Below the pieces are notes generated by a model. That model made no database searches. It worked only from the letters and a program-made list of their open reading frames with translations, and had not been told where the DNA came from. Made by a program: the position numbers and the translations under genes. 64,000 nucleotides of DNA from Betaproteobacteria bacterium (GTDB lineage: Bacteria > Pseudomonadota > Gammaproteobacteria > Burkholderiales > Rhodocyclaceae): positions 2,741,001 to 2,805,000 of the forward strand of contig JADJXY010000002.1 in the NCBI GenBank assembly GCA_016720065.1. Direction: 5' to 3'. Shown here piece by piece: positions 23,170-31,541 of the stretch; positions within the stretch are counted from its first letter, which is position 1; each line of letters opens with the position of its first letter.

Positions 23170-25083
23170 GTGAGCGACTTTCACAATCCGGAAGGGAACC
23201 TGGAACGCTTTCGCTTCCGGGTGCTCGTTGCAGGATTCGCCATCCTCGGGGCCTTCGCGCTGCTGGTCGGACGCTTTACCTACCTGCAGGTCATCCAGCA
23301 CGACTATTACCAGACCCGAGCCGAGGATAATCGTATCGCCCTGGTACCCATCGTCCCCAACCGGGGGGTCATCACCGATCGCAATGGCATTGTCCTGGCG
23401 CGCAACTACTCCGCCTTCACACTGGAAATCACGCCTTCGCGCGTCGCGGCCCTGGATGCGACCATCAACGGTCTGGCCGAACTGATCGATATCCAGCCCA
23501 AGGACCGCAAGCGCTTCAAGCGCCTGCTCGACGAAGCCAAGAATTTCGAATCCATTCCCATCCGCACTCGCCTTACGGACGAGGAAGTCGCCCGCTTCGC
23601 CGCCCACCGCTATCGCTTCCCCGGGGTCGAGGTCAAGGCCCGTCTCTTCCGCCAATACCCCCTGGGTTCGGTGGCATCCCATGCCCTGGGATACATCGGC
23701 CGCATCACCGACCGGGATCTGGAGTGGATCGGAGAGCGCGCTCAGGAGGCCAATTACAAGGGCACCGATCACATCGGCAAAACCGGGCTGGAACAGCGCT
23801 ACGAGTTCGAATTACATGGCGAGACCGGTTACGAACAGGTCGAGATCGACGCCGGCGGTCGCGCCGTGCGTAGCCTGAAGCGCATTCCCCCAGTCTCCGG
23901 CAACAACCTCGTCCTGACCCTGGACGTGAAGTTGCAGGAAATGGCCGAGAAAGCTTTCGGGGACCGCATGGGTTCCCTGGTCGCCATCGAACCTGCCACG
24001 GGGGGCATCCTGGCCCTGGTCTCGACACCGACCTACGACCCCAATCTCTTCGTGGACGGCATCACCCCGGACAACTGGAAGGAGCTGAACGAGGATCCCC
24101 ACAAGCCCATGGTCAATCGCGCCATCAACGGCGCCTACCCGCCGGGGTCGACCTTCAAGCCCTTCATGGCCCTGGCCGCCCTGGAAGCCGGCAAGCGCAC
24201 CCCGGCCCAGGCCATCAGCGACCCGGGCTTTTTCACCTTCGGCAACCACACCTTCCGGGACGACAAGAAGGGCGGCCATGGCATGGTCGACATGTACAAA
24301 TCCATCGTCCACTCCTGCGATACCTATTACTACATGCTGGCCAACGACCTGGGAATCGACGGTATCGCCCGCTTCATGGGAAGCCTCGGCCTCGGTCAGC
24401 GGACCGGTGTTGACCTCGGCAAGGACGAAAACGGCGAATCCAGGGGCGTTCTCCCGTCCCCGGAGTGGAAGAAACAGCGGTTCCGCAAGCCGGAACAGCA
24501 AAAATGGTACGCCGGAGAAACGATTTCCATCGGTATCGGCCAGGGCTACAACGCCTACACCCCCATCCAACTTGCCCAGGCCACCGCCACACTGGCCAAC
24601 GACGGAATCATGTTCAGGCCCCATCTGGTGCGCGAAATCATCAATACACGCAGCGGCGAAAAGCGCCTCATCGAACCCCGGCCTCTGCGCGATCTGCAAT
24701 GGAAGAGCCAGAACATCGAGGTCATCAAACACGCCATGGTGGGAGTAAACAAGGAGGGCACCGGCACCCGCGCGTTCGCCGGAGCCCCTTACCAGGCGGC
24801 GGGCAAGACCGGGACGGCGCAGGTCTTTTCCTTGAAGGGGGCTGACTACAAAGCCCATAGCGTGAAGAAGGAGCTGCGCGATCACGCCCTCTTCATCGCC
24901 TACGCTCCGGCCGAGAAGCCGGTCATCGCCTTGGCCATCCTGGTGGAAAACGGTGGCTTCGGTGCCCAGTCGGCAGCCCCCATCGCGCGCATGGTTTTCG
25001 ACTACTATCTCGCGGGCAAGATGCCTGCCGGGGCGGCGGATGAGGACGCCGCCGCGGTCGAGAACGACAACGAGGAGGAATAG
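23170..25083 (+). CDS. mrdA: Penicillin-binding protein 2 (transpeptidase MrdA)
   Basis: 637-aa class B PBP starting at GTG. It has a short cytoplasmic region, one transmembrane helix (VLVAGFAILGAFALLVGRFTYL, about 18-39) and a pedestal domain. The transpeptidase domain has all three motifs: SxxK as STFK with Ser327, SxD-type SCD (in SIVHSCDTYYY) and KTG in AAGKTGTAQV. It cross-links peptidoglycan during elongation with RodA, encoded 6 bp downstream. The last 20 residues are an acidic tail. Confidence 0.96.
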   Translation: MSDFHNPEGNLERFRFRVLVAGFAILGAFALLVGRFTYLQVIQHDYYQTRAEDNRIALVPIVPNRGVITDRNGIVLARNYSAFTLEITPSRVAALDATINGLAELIDIQPKDRKRFKRLLDEAKNFESIPIRTRLTDEEVARFAAHRYRFPGVEVKARLFRQYPLGSVASHALGYIGRITDRDLEWIGERAQEANYKGTDHIGKTGLEQRYEFELHGETGYEQVEIDAGGRAVRSLKRIPPVSGNNLVLTLDVKLQEMAEKAFGDRMGSLVAIEPATGGILALVSTPTYDPNLFVDGITPDNWKELNEDPHKPMVNRAINGAYPPGSTFKPFMALAALEAGKRTPAQAISDPGFFTFGNHTFRDDKKGGHGMVDMYKSIVHSCDTYYYMLANDLGIDGIARFMGSLGLGQRTGVDLGKDENGESRGVLPSPEWKKQRFRKPEQQKWYAGETISIGIGQGYNAYTPIQLAQATATLANDGIMFRPHLVREIINTRSGEKRLIEPRPLRDLQWKSQNIEVIKHAMVGVNKEGTGTRAFAGAPYQAAGKTGTAQVFSLKGADYKAHSVKKELRDHALFIAYAPAEKPVIALAILVENGGFGAQSAAPIARMVFDYYLAGKMPAGAADEDAAAVENDNEEE

Positions 25084-25089
25084 GGGCCC

Positions 25090-26202
25090 ATGGTCAACTG
25101 GCGCGGATGGCTGCGGCGCGGCTGGAACGGCCTGGTAGGCCCCCTGGATGGCCCTCTTCTGGGCATCGCCCTCACCATCATGGCCATCGGGGTGGCGACC
25201 ATCCATTCAGCCACCTATGACGGCGTCGATCGTAGCGCCTCCCAGACTCTGCACCTGGGTCTCGCCATGACCATCATGTGGGCTGCGGCGCGCGTGCCGC
25301 CCCAGAAGCTCATGCGTTTCGCCATTCCGCTCTACGTGCTGGGGGTCGTGCTCCTGGTCGGGGTGTTCATTTTCGGCGTCACGGTCAATGGCGCCCGGCG
25401 CTGGCTTCCCCTCGGCTTCACACGCATCCAGCCCTCGGAAATCATGAAGATCGCCATGCCCCTGATGCTGGCCTGGTACTTCCACAAGTACGAATCGGCC
25501 CTGAATTTCCGCCATTACGGAGTAGCCGCCCTCCTGCTCTTCGTCCCCTTCGCGCTCATCGCCAAGCAGCCCGACCTGGGAACGGCAATCCTCGTGGGGG
25601 CTGCCGGGTTCTATGTCATCTTTTTCGCGGGCCTGCCCTGGAAAGTGATCGGAGGCCTGGCCGCAGCCGGTGCCGCGGCGGCCCCCCTGCTCTGGAACCT
25701 CATGCACGACTACCAGAGAAAACGCATCCTGACCCTCATCGATCCCAGCAGCGACCCCCTCGGTGCCGGTTATCACATCATCCAGGCGACCATCGCCATC
25801 GGATCCGGTGGCCCCTTCGGCAAGGGTTACCTGAATGGCACCCAGACCCACCTGGAATTCATACCGGAGCGCCACACCGACTTCATCTTCGCCGTCTTCT
25901 CGGAAGAGTGGGGCCTGATGGGTAACCTGACCCTGGTCTTCCTCTACACCCTGCTCATCGGGCGGGGACTGATGATCGCCTCCGCGGCGCCCATGCTCTT
26001 TTCCCGGCTTCTGGCCGGCGCCATCACCCTGGGCTTCTTCACTTATGCCTTCATCAACATGGGTATGGTCAGCGGCATCCTGCCGGTGGTCGGCGTGCCG
26101 CTGCCCTTCATGAGCTACGGTGGCACGGCGCTCGTCACGCTCTTCCTCGCTATCGGCATCCTCATGTCGATCAACAGTCACCGCATGCTGGTCCAGAAAT
26201 GA
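25090..26202 (+). CDS. rodA: Rod-shape SEDS glycosyltransferase RodA
   Basis: 370-aa SEDS polymerase with about ten transmembrane helices. Conserved stretches are NGARRWLPLGFTRIQPSEIMKI (catalytic loop region), KQPDLGTAILVGAAG and LPFMSYGGTALVT. It polymerises lipid II into glycan strands and pairs with PBP2. The ATG is 6 bp after the mrdA stop; the stop overlaps rlpA (ATGA). Confidence 0.96.
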   Translation: MVNWRGWLRRGWNGLVGPLDGPLLGIALTIMAIGVATIHSATYDGVDRSASQTLHLGLAMTIMWAAARVPPQKLMRFAIPLYVLGVVLLVGVFIFGVTVNGARRWLPLGFTRIQPSEIMKIAMPLMLAWYFHKYESALNFRHYGVAALLLFVPFALIAKQPDLGTAILVGAAGFYVIFFAGLPWKVIGGLAAAGAAAAPLLWNLMHDYQRKRILTLIDPSSDPLGAGYHIIQATIAIGSGGPFGKGYLNGTQTHLEFIPERHTDFIFAVFSEEWGLMGNLTLVFLYTLLIGRGLMIASAAPMLFSRLLAGAITLGFFTYAFINMGMVSGILPVVGVPLPFMSYGGTALVTLFLAIGILMSINSHRMLVQK

Positions 26203-27188
26203 CCCGGCTTCTCCGCCTGCGCGGCACCTTCAACCCGGCCGTGGTCGCGCTTGTCGTCACCGCCTGTGGCAGTGCGCCACCTCTGGCACCGGCCCCCGAC
26301 TCCGGCGCCAGCCCCACTTCTGCGACACCCTCTTCCCGCACGCCGACCCGCAAGCCCCAGGTCACCCTCAAACGGGGGGGAGGCTTCTACAAGGACGATG
26401 GTCCCGGCGACGAGATCCCCGACGGTCTCGACGACGTTCCCGACGCGGAACCCCGCTGGGAGGCCCTGCACAAGCCCGCCCTCAGGCCCTACGTGGTCCT
26501 GGGCAAGGAATACGTCCCCAACACCGCGCTGCGGCCCTACAAAGCCCGCGGCATCGCCAGTTGGTACGGCAAGAAGTTCCACGGCCAGAAGACCTCCATC
26601 GGCGAACCCTACGACATGTTCGCCATGACCGCAGCCCACCCCACCCTGGCGCTCCCTTCCTACGTGCGGGTCACCCAGGTGCAGAGCGGCAAGTCTGTGG
26701 TCGTTCGGGTCACCGACCGGGGCCCCTTCCACGCCGACCGCATCATCGACCTCTCCTACACCGCCGCCTACAAACTGGGGCTCATCAACGGCGGCAGTGG
26801 CCTGGTCGAAGTCGAAGCGCTACTCCCTGGAGAAAGCGCCGTCGTACGGCCCCTGCCCCCGGCCGAAAGGGACGAGATCGAAGAACTCAGCCGCCGCCTG
26901 GCCCGGGAGGAAGCTCCCGCTCAGGCGGCCCCGGCGACCGACGGCCCTCTGGCACGAGGCGTCTATCTCCAGTTGGGCGCTTTTGGCAATGCGGACAATG
27001 CCGAGACCCTGCGCAATCACCTGATCCGGGAACTCGACTGGCTGAGCGAGCCGGTGCGCGTGGTTGCGGGCAGCGGGGTGCATCGCCTCCACCTCGGCCC
27101 CTACGGCAATCGTGCCGAAGCCGAGCGTGTGGCAGAAAAAATCCGCCTCGCCCTGGGCTATCGCCCGACCTTCGTGACGCGACCGTAG
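26199..27188 (+). CDS. rlpA: Septal ring lytic transglycosylase / lipoprotein RlpA
   Basis: 329-aa protein with a lipoprotein-like signal ending VVTACGS (Cys23) and a Pro/Ser-rich linker. The double-psi beta-barrel (about residues 115-205) contains GIASWYGKKFHG, AMTAAHPTLALPSYV and RVTDRGPFHADRIIDLS, including the catalytic Asp region. A C-terminal SPOR domain (about 252-329) binds denuded glycan. RlpA cleaves glycan strands lacking stem peptides. It overlaps rodA by 4 bp. The dacA gene often found next is absent here. Confidence 0.92.
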   Translation: MTRLLRLRGTFNPAVVALVVTACGSAPPLAPAPDSGASPTSATPSSRTPTRKPQVTLKRGGGFYKDDGPGDEIPDGLDDVPDAEPRWEALHKPALRPYVVLGKEYVPNTALRPYKARGIASWYGKKFHGQKTSIGEPYDMFAMTAAHPTLALPSYVRVTQVQSGKSVVVRVTDRGPFHADRIIDLSYTAAYKLGLINGGSGLVEVEALLPGESAVVRPLPPAERDEIEELSRRLAREEAPAQAAPATDGPLARGVYLQLGAFGNADNAETLRNHLIRELDWLSEPVRVVAGSGVHRLHLGPYGNRAEAERVAEKIRLALGYRPTFVTRP

Positions 27189-27224
27189 GGCTGCCCCCGC
27201 CGACCCCGGCCCAGCCCCTGGGGG

Positions 27225-28130
27225 CTATGCGCTGGGGGGACCAAGAAAAACCGTGGCGACGACCTCGTTGCCGCGGCCACGGTATTCGATATTGCCAAAA
27301 CTCATCATCTTGGCCATGGCAATGCCGCGGCCATTGGGATCGAAGGCCCGTTCAGGGTCGAAATCGAGAAATTTCTTCCAATCGAAGCCTTCGCCCTGGT
27401 CGATGATGGTGAAGGTGATGCGGTCGGGGAAGCGCTCGCAGCGCACCGTCGCGAATCGTGCGCAAAACTGGGGTAGCGCCAGACGGCGGGTGATTTCCGC
27501 CTCCCATTGGCCTTCCCACTTGAGCAGCGCTTTTTCTTTGTAGGTGACCCCAAGGTTGCCATGTTCGACCGCATTCACCAGCAGGTCCGCCAGACCGGGC
27601 GCCACGGTTTCCGGCTGGGGACACAGCGCAGCCAAAAGGGGCACCAGACGGCTCACGTCCTCCAGGGTGGAGAAGCGTTCCTCGACCCCCAGGGCAACTC
27701 CCTCGCCGGGGCTGCCATCGCCGACTTCCTGCAGCACCCGTGCCCGGGTGCGCAAGTCGTCCAGGGCCGAACGCACGATCTGCACGAGCGCCTCGGGCTC
27801 GTAGGGCTTGGTGAGGTAGTAGTAGGCCCCGGCGTCCAGCCCCTCGCGAATCTGCTGTGGCGTCGAAGCGGCTGTCTGCATGATGACGGGGATGTCCACG
27901 AGGCGTTCCTCGGCCTTGAGCCGCCGCAGGAACTCCATTCCGTCCAGCTTGGGCATCATGCGGTCGAGCACGACGAGATCGAAGGGCTGTTGCGTGTGCA
28001 GCAGCGCATCCCAGGCCGCCACGGGATCGGGGAACAGTTCGAGGTCGAGCCCCTCTTCGGCGAGGAACTCCTCGATGATGAAAAGATTCATCTCTTCATC
28101 GTCGACGACGAGCACGCGCTCCTTCTTCAT
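27225..28130 (-). CDS. Response regulator receiver fused to an RsbW-like ATPase domain
   Basis: 301-aa protein. Residues 1-125 are a receiver domain with acidic pair DDEE, phosphoacceptor Asp56 in LVVLDRMMP, and Lys108 in LTKPYEPEA. After a linker, residues about 180-301 form a GHKL ATPase of the RsbW type: LLVNAVEHGNLGVT (N box), TIIDQGEGFDW (G1) and GRGIAMAKMM (G2). The receiver would gate a serine/anti-sigma kinase-like output; the partner is unknown and no anti-anti-sigma gene is adjacent. A -10-like TATGAT is present on this strand at 28184-28189. Confidence 0.82.
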   Translation of the reverse strand: MKKERVLVVDDEEMNLFIIEEFLAEEGLDLELFPDPVAAWDALLHTQQPFDLVVLDRMMPKLDGMEFLRRLKAEERLVDIPVIMQTAASTPQQIREGLDAGAYYYLTKPYEPEALVQIVRSALDDLRTRARVLQEVGDGSPGEGVALGVEERFSTLEDVSRLVPLLAALCPQPETVAPGLADLLVNAVEHGNLGVTYKEKALLKWEGQWEAEITRRLALPQFCARFATVRCERFPDRITFTIIDQGEGFDWKKFLDFDPERAFDPNGRGIAMAKMMSFGNIEYRGRGNEVVATVFLGPPSA

Positions 28131-28215
28131 CGGGTCTGTCTCCTCTGCACCTGGCTCAGCGCCGCCACCCTTCTTTTCGGATCATCATACCCGAAGATGC
28201 CGCTGAAACCGGCCC

Positions 28216-28256
28216 TTGACCCGGATCAAGGGCCAATCCGGAGCGCCGACTATACT
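28216..28256 (+). promoter_or_regulatory. FNR/ANR-type site with -10 box, class II promoter of ubiUVT
   Basis: TTGACCCGGATCAA (28216-28229) matches the FNR consensus TTGATNNNNATCAA with one change. A TATACT -10 box lies at 28251-28256, implying a start near 28263-28264, which puts the site centre at about -41.5, the classical class II activator position. It lies 56 bp before the ubiU ATG. Oxygen-limited induction of the ubiUVT operon is the inferred role. On the other strand the same site would sit about 45 bp upstream of the receiver-ATPase gene start. Confidence 0.78.
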
Positions 28257-28284
28257 GCCCGGTCCGCCCCGCCATCCCTCGTCC

Positions 28285-29292
28285 ATGTCCGCCCTGCCTG
28301 ATCTCGTCTGCCCGGCCGGCAGCCTGCCTGCCCTCAAGGCCGCCGTCGACAACGGCGCCGACGCCGTCTATCTCGGCTTTCGCAACGACACCAACGCACG
28401 CAACTTCGCGGGGCTCAATTTCGACCCCGCCACCCTGGCCGAGGGCATTCGCTACGCCCGGGGCAAGGGCTGCGAAGTGCTGCTCGCCATCAACACCTTT
28501 GCGCAGCCCGGGCGGGTCTGCGAATGGCGCAAGGCCGTCGACGCCGCGGCCGATCTGAAAGTGGACGCGGTCATCCTGGCCGACGTGGGCCTCCTCGATT
28601 ACGCCAGCCGCCACCACCCGGGCCAGCGCCTCCACCTTTCGGTCCAGGGATCGGCCACCAGCTACGAAGCCATCAACTTCGCCCACCGGGAATTCGGGGT
28701 GCGCCGGGCGGTGTTGCCGCGGGTGCTCACCCTCCCCCAGGTCGAGCACGTCATCCACAACACGCCGGTGGAGATCGAAGTCTTCGGCTTCGGCAGCCTG
28801 TGCGTCATGAACGAGGGCCGCTGCTGGCTCTCCTCCTACGCCTGCGGCGAATCGCCCAACACCGTGGGCGCCTGCTCGCCGGCCAAGTACGTCAAGTGGG
28901 ACAAGGCGCCGGGGCGCATGGACACCCGCCTCAACGGAATCCTCATCGACCGCTTCGCCGACGACGAACCGGCGGGCTACCCAACCCTGTGCAAAGGCCG
29001 CTTCGAAGTGCAGGGGGAAACCTATTACGCCCTGGAAGAGCCCACCAGCCTCAACGTCCTTTCCATCCTGCCCGATATCGTCAAGGCCGGCGTGCGCGCC
29101 ATCAAGGTTGAAGGTCGCCAGCGCAGCCCGGCCTACGTGGCCCAGGTCACCCGCACCCTGCGCGCCGCCCTGGATGCCCTGGCCACCGACCGGGAGCGCT
29201 ACCATGTCCGCCCCGACTGGCAGGCCCAATTGGCCAAGGTCTCCGAAGGCACCCAAGCCACCCTGGGCGCCTACAACCGGCCCTGGCGGTGA
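28285..29292 (+). CDS. ubiU: Oxygen-independent ubiquinone hydroxylation protein UbiU
   Basis: 335-aa U32-peptidase-family protein. It forms a complex with UbiV that hydroxylates the ubiquinone ring without oxygen. The four iron-sulfur cysteines are Cys173 (GSLC), Cys180 (EGRC), Cys197 (VGACSP) and Cys236 (TLCKG), in the known UbiU spacing. Other marks are LCPAGSLPALKAA-like start and EGRQRSPAYV. The ATG at 28285 fits the family start; the frame upstream overlaps the FNR-type site. The 106 bp to ubiV hold no gene. Confidence 0.93.
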   Translation: MSALPDLVCPAGSLPALKAAVDNGADAVYLGFRNDTNARNFAGLNFDPATLAEGIRYARGKGCEVLLAINTFAQPGRVCEWRKAVDAAADLKVDAVILADVGLLDYASRHHPGQRLHLSVQGSATSYEAINFAHREFGVRRAVLPRVLTLPQVEHVIHNTPVEIEVFGFGSLCVMNEGRCWLSSYACGESPNTVGACSPAKYVKWDKAPGRMDTRLNGILIDRFADDEPAGYPTLCKGRFEVQGETYYALEEPTSLNVLSILPDIVKAGVRAIKVEGRQRSPAYVAQVTRTLRAALDALATDRERYHVRPDWQAQLAKVSEGTQATLGAYNRPWR

Positions 29293-29398
29293 GGATCGGT
29301 GTGAGGAGTGAAAGGGGCAACGCGAAGCGTGCAAAGACGTTCCCCGCTGACACTGCACCTCGCACCTCTCGCCTTGTACTTTTCACTCAAAAGCACCC

Positions 29399-30298
29399 AT
29401 GAAACTCGCCCTCGGACCCCTCCTCTATTTCTGGCCCAAGAACCGGGTCCTCGAGTTCTACGCCGAGATGGCGGAGAACGCCGCCCTGGATGTGATCTAC
29501 GTCGGCGAAGTCGTCTGTTCGCGGCGCCAGCAGATGCGCGTGGCCGACTGGATCGGTCTGGCCCGGGATCTGCGCGATGCGGGCAAAGAGGTGGTGGTCT
29601 CCGCCCAGGCCCTGCTGGAATCGGAAAGCGATCTCAAGGCCCTGCGTCGCCTGGTGGATGAGGCCGGTTGCCTGATGGAGGCCAACGATCTCGGGGCTGT
29701 CAATCTAGTGCGGGGCCAGGCCTTCGTTGCCGGACCCCATCTCAACATCTACAACGAGGCCACCCTGGAGACATTCGCCCGCTTCGGACTGAAGCGCTGG
29801 GTACCGCCCCTGGAGGCCGACCGCCGGCTGGTGGAAACCCTGCACCGGGCACGGCCGGCGGGGGTGGAAACGGAAGTCTTCGCCTTTGGCAGGCTTGCTC
29901 TCGCCTTCTCGGCCCGCTGCTTCACCGCCCGTCACTACAACCTGAACAAGGACGATTGCCAGTTCAAGTGTCTCGACCACCCGGAAGGGCTGACCCTGTC
30001 CACCCGGGAGGGTCAGGAATTCCTCAACCTCAACGGCATTCAGACGCAGTCGGCCCAGACCTACAACCTGCTCGCCCAGGTGCCGGGCATGGCTGCCCTG
30101 GGCATCGAGATCCTGCGCCTCAGCCCGCAGCCGGAACATACCGGCGCCGTCATCGCCGCCTTCGACGCCGCCCGGCGGGGACTGCCCGCCCGCGCCGACG
30201 CCGCCTGGAATCCCTGCGGGCTGGTGGATGGCTACTGGTTCGGTGACGCCGGCATCGCCCGCCACGCCATCCCATCCTCACCTGGGGTTCCCGCATGA
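29399..30298 (+). CDS. ubiV: Oxygen-independent ubiquinone hydroxylation protein UbiV
   Basis: 299-aa U32-family partner of UbiU. It carries Cys40 (VGEVVC) and the cluster Cys174, Cys187 and Cys191 in SARCFTARHYN and DDCQFKC, matching the 4Fe-4S ligand set known for UbiV. The start MKLALGPLLYFWPK is standard. It overlaps ubiT by 4 bp. Together with UbiU and UbiT it would allow quinone synthesis under anoxia. Confidence 0.93.
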   Translation: MKLALGPLLYFWPKNRVLEFYAEMAENAALDVIYVGEVVCSRRQQMRVADWIGLARDLRDAGKEVVVSAQALLESESDLKALRRLVDEAGCLMEANDLGAVNLVRGQAFVAGPHLNIYNEATLETFARFGLKRWVPPLEADRRLVETLHRARPAGVETEVFAFGRLALAFSARCFTARHYNLNKDDCQFKCLDHPEGLTLSTREGQEFLNLNGIQTQSAQTYNLLAQVPGMAALGIEILRLSPQPEHTGAVIAAFDAARRGLPARADAAWNPCGLVDGYWFGDAGIARHAIPSSPGVPA

Positions 30299-30747
30299 GC
30301 ACCGCCTTCACCGTACCCAAGTTCCGCCTTCCCCCTGCCGTGGCCGCGCTCGGCCGCCGTCTTCCCCAATGGCCCCACGCCCTGGCCCTGGTCGCCGGAC
30401 TCAACGTTGCCCTGCGCCTGCGCCTCTTGCCCGCGGAGAGCCTGGCGGCCCTGGAAGACAAGCGCTTCCACGTTCGCGTCCTCGACAGTGGAGGAGAAGC
30501 CCGCTTCTGTTACCGCGGCGGACTGTTCCGGCCGACCTTGGGCGACACGCGCGAGGCTGACCTCTGTTTCTCGGCCAATCTCTCGGCCTATCTGCAACTC
30601 CTGGCCCGCCAGGAAGACCCGGACACCCTGTTCTTCAATCGGGAGCTGGAAATCACAGGCGACACCGAACTCGGGCTCCTGGTAAAGAACATGCTCGACG
30701 CCATCGAGTGGCCCAGCCTGCCGCGCCTGCCCCTGCCGAGTCGCTGA
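30295..30747 (+). CDS. ubiT: Ubiquinone biosynthesis accessory factor UbiT (SCP2 domain)
   Basis: 150-aa SCP2-fold lipid-binding protein. It shows the C-terminal amphipathic pattern of the family: NRELEITGDTELGLLVKNML then a basic/proline tail. UbiT is the SCP2 accessory factor that substitutes for UbiJ in anaerobic ubiquinone synthesis. It is coupled to ubiV by an ATGA overlap and is the last gene of the FNR-type operon. Confidence 0.88.
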   Translation: MSTAFTVPKFRLPPAVAALGRRLPQWPHALALVAGLNVALRLRLLPAESLAALEDKRFHVRVLDSGGEARFCYRGGLFRPTLGDTREADLCFSANLSAYLQLLARQEDPDTLFFNRELEITGDTELGLLVKNMLDAIEWPSLPRLPLPSR

Positions 30748-30822
30748 ATCTCGAGGAACGACGCTGCTTCAACCTGGGTTCATCGAAAAGCTGGCGTCGA
30801 CCCTGGGGTCGCCTTCTCTTTG

Positions 30823-30856
30823 GTGACTTTCTCTTGGCGAGACAAGGGAAAGTCAC
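30823..30856. repeat. Long inverted repeat after ubiT, of a type common in beta-proteobacteria
   Basis: GTGACTTTC (30823-30831) pairs with GAAAGTCAC (30848-30856). The pairing extends inward through CTTG (30833-30836) and CAAG (30843-30846), giving about 14 pairs with one wobble and a six-base loop. It lies in the 172-bp gap between ubiT and the facing PaiB-like gene (30748-30919), which has no convincing gene. The wording around it resembles a dispersed repeat I recall from beta-proteobacterial genomes, and it could end transcription in both directions. Confidence 0.5.
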
Positions 30857-30919
30857 ATGCCCTCAAGGCGGAACGCTGAGGTTCGGCAATCCCAACTGCC
30901 TCCGGAGAAAAAGACCAAG

Positions 30920-31537
30920 TCATTCCCGACCTCGCCGCACCAAGCCCGCCATTTCCGGCTGCCTACCCTCCAGCGCCGCCGCCAGACTCTCCCGATTCAC
31001 CGCCGGCTGGTTCTGGCTCACCTTCCACTTCCCCTCCAGCCGATCGATCACGATTTCGATCCCGCAAATGGCCCGCAGCAACCTGTCCGTATAGTCGGCC
31101 GGCGCATCGCTCACGGCCCAGGGGTACGCCCGGCCTGCTTCGTGCTCCGAAGTCAGCGCACCAACCTGTGCGCGAATCCATTCGGCGTCGGGGTAAGTCC
31201 GCAGCACCCCGTGGGCATGGACCACGGCGTAGTTCCAGGTCGGGACCACCCGGCCATCCACGGCCTTGGTGGCGTAATCGCCCGGACTCACGTAGGTCTG
31301 CGGACCGTGGAAGATGACCAGAACTGGCGAACCGTCGGCAGCGGCCAGGGGATTGCCGCGGGCCACGTGGCCGCGCAGGACGCCCCATTCGCCGGCCTTG
31401 CCGTCGAGGACCAGGGGAAGGTGATTGGCGCTCAGGCCGTCGCCGTCCTGCATCACCACCGTGGCCAGGGGATGGGCGGCCATCAGGCCGTGAAGCTGGG
31501 CGCGGTCGGTGACGGCGAAGTGGGCGGGCAGGTACAT
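30920..31537 (-). CDS. FMN-binding PaiB-family protein
   Basis: 205-aa protein with the PaiB/split-barrel FMN pattern: LMAAHPLATVVMQDGDG, SANHLPLVLD, LRGHVARGNPL, VLVIFHGPQTYVSPGDY and PTWNYAVVHAHG. PaiB-type proteins bind flavin; some were described as transcriptional regulators. Its role here is unknown. The ATG at 31537 matches family start MYLPAHFA and is 4 bp past the liuB stop on the same strand, so it ends that operon. Confidence 0.85.
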   Translation of the reverse strand: MYLPAHFAVTDRAQLHGLMAAHPLATVVMQDGDGLSANHLPLVLDGKAGEWGVLRGHVARGNPLAAADGSPVLVIFHGPQTYVSPGDYATKAVDGRVVPTWNYAVVHAHGVLRTYPDAEWIRAQVGALTSEHEAGRAYPWAVSDAPADYTDRLLRAICGIEIVIDRLEGKWKVSQNQPAVNRESLAAALEGRQPEMAGLVRRGRE

Positions 31538-31541
31538 GGGG

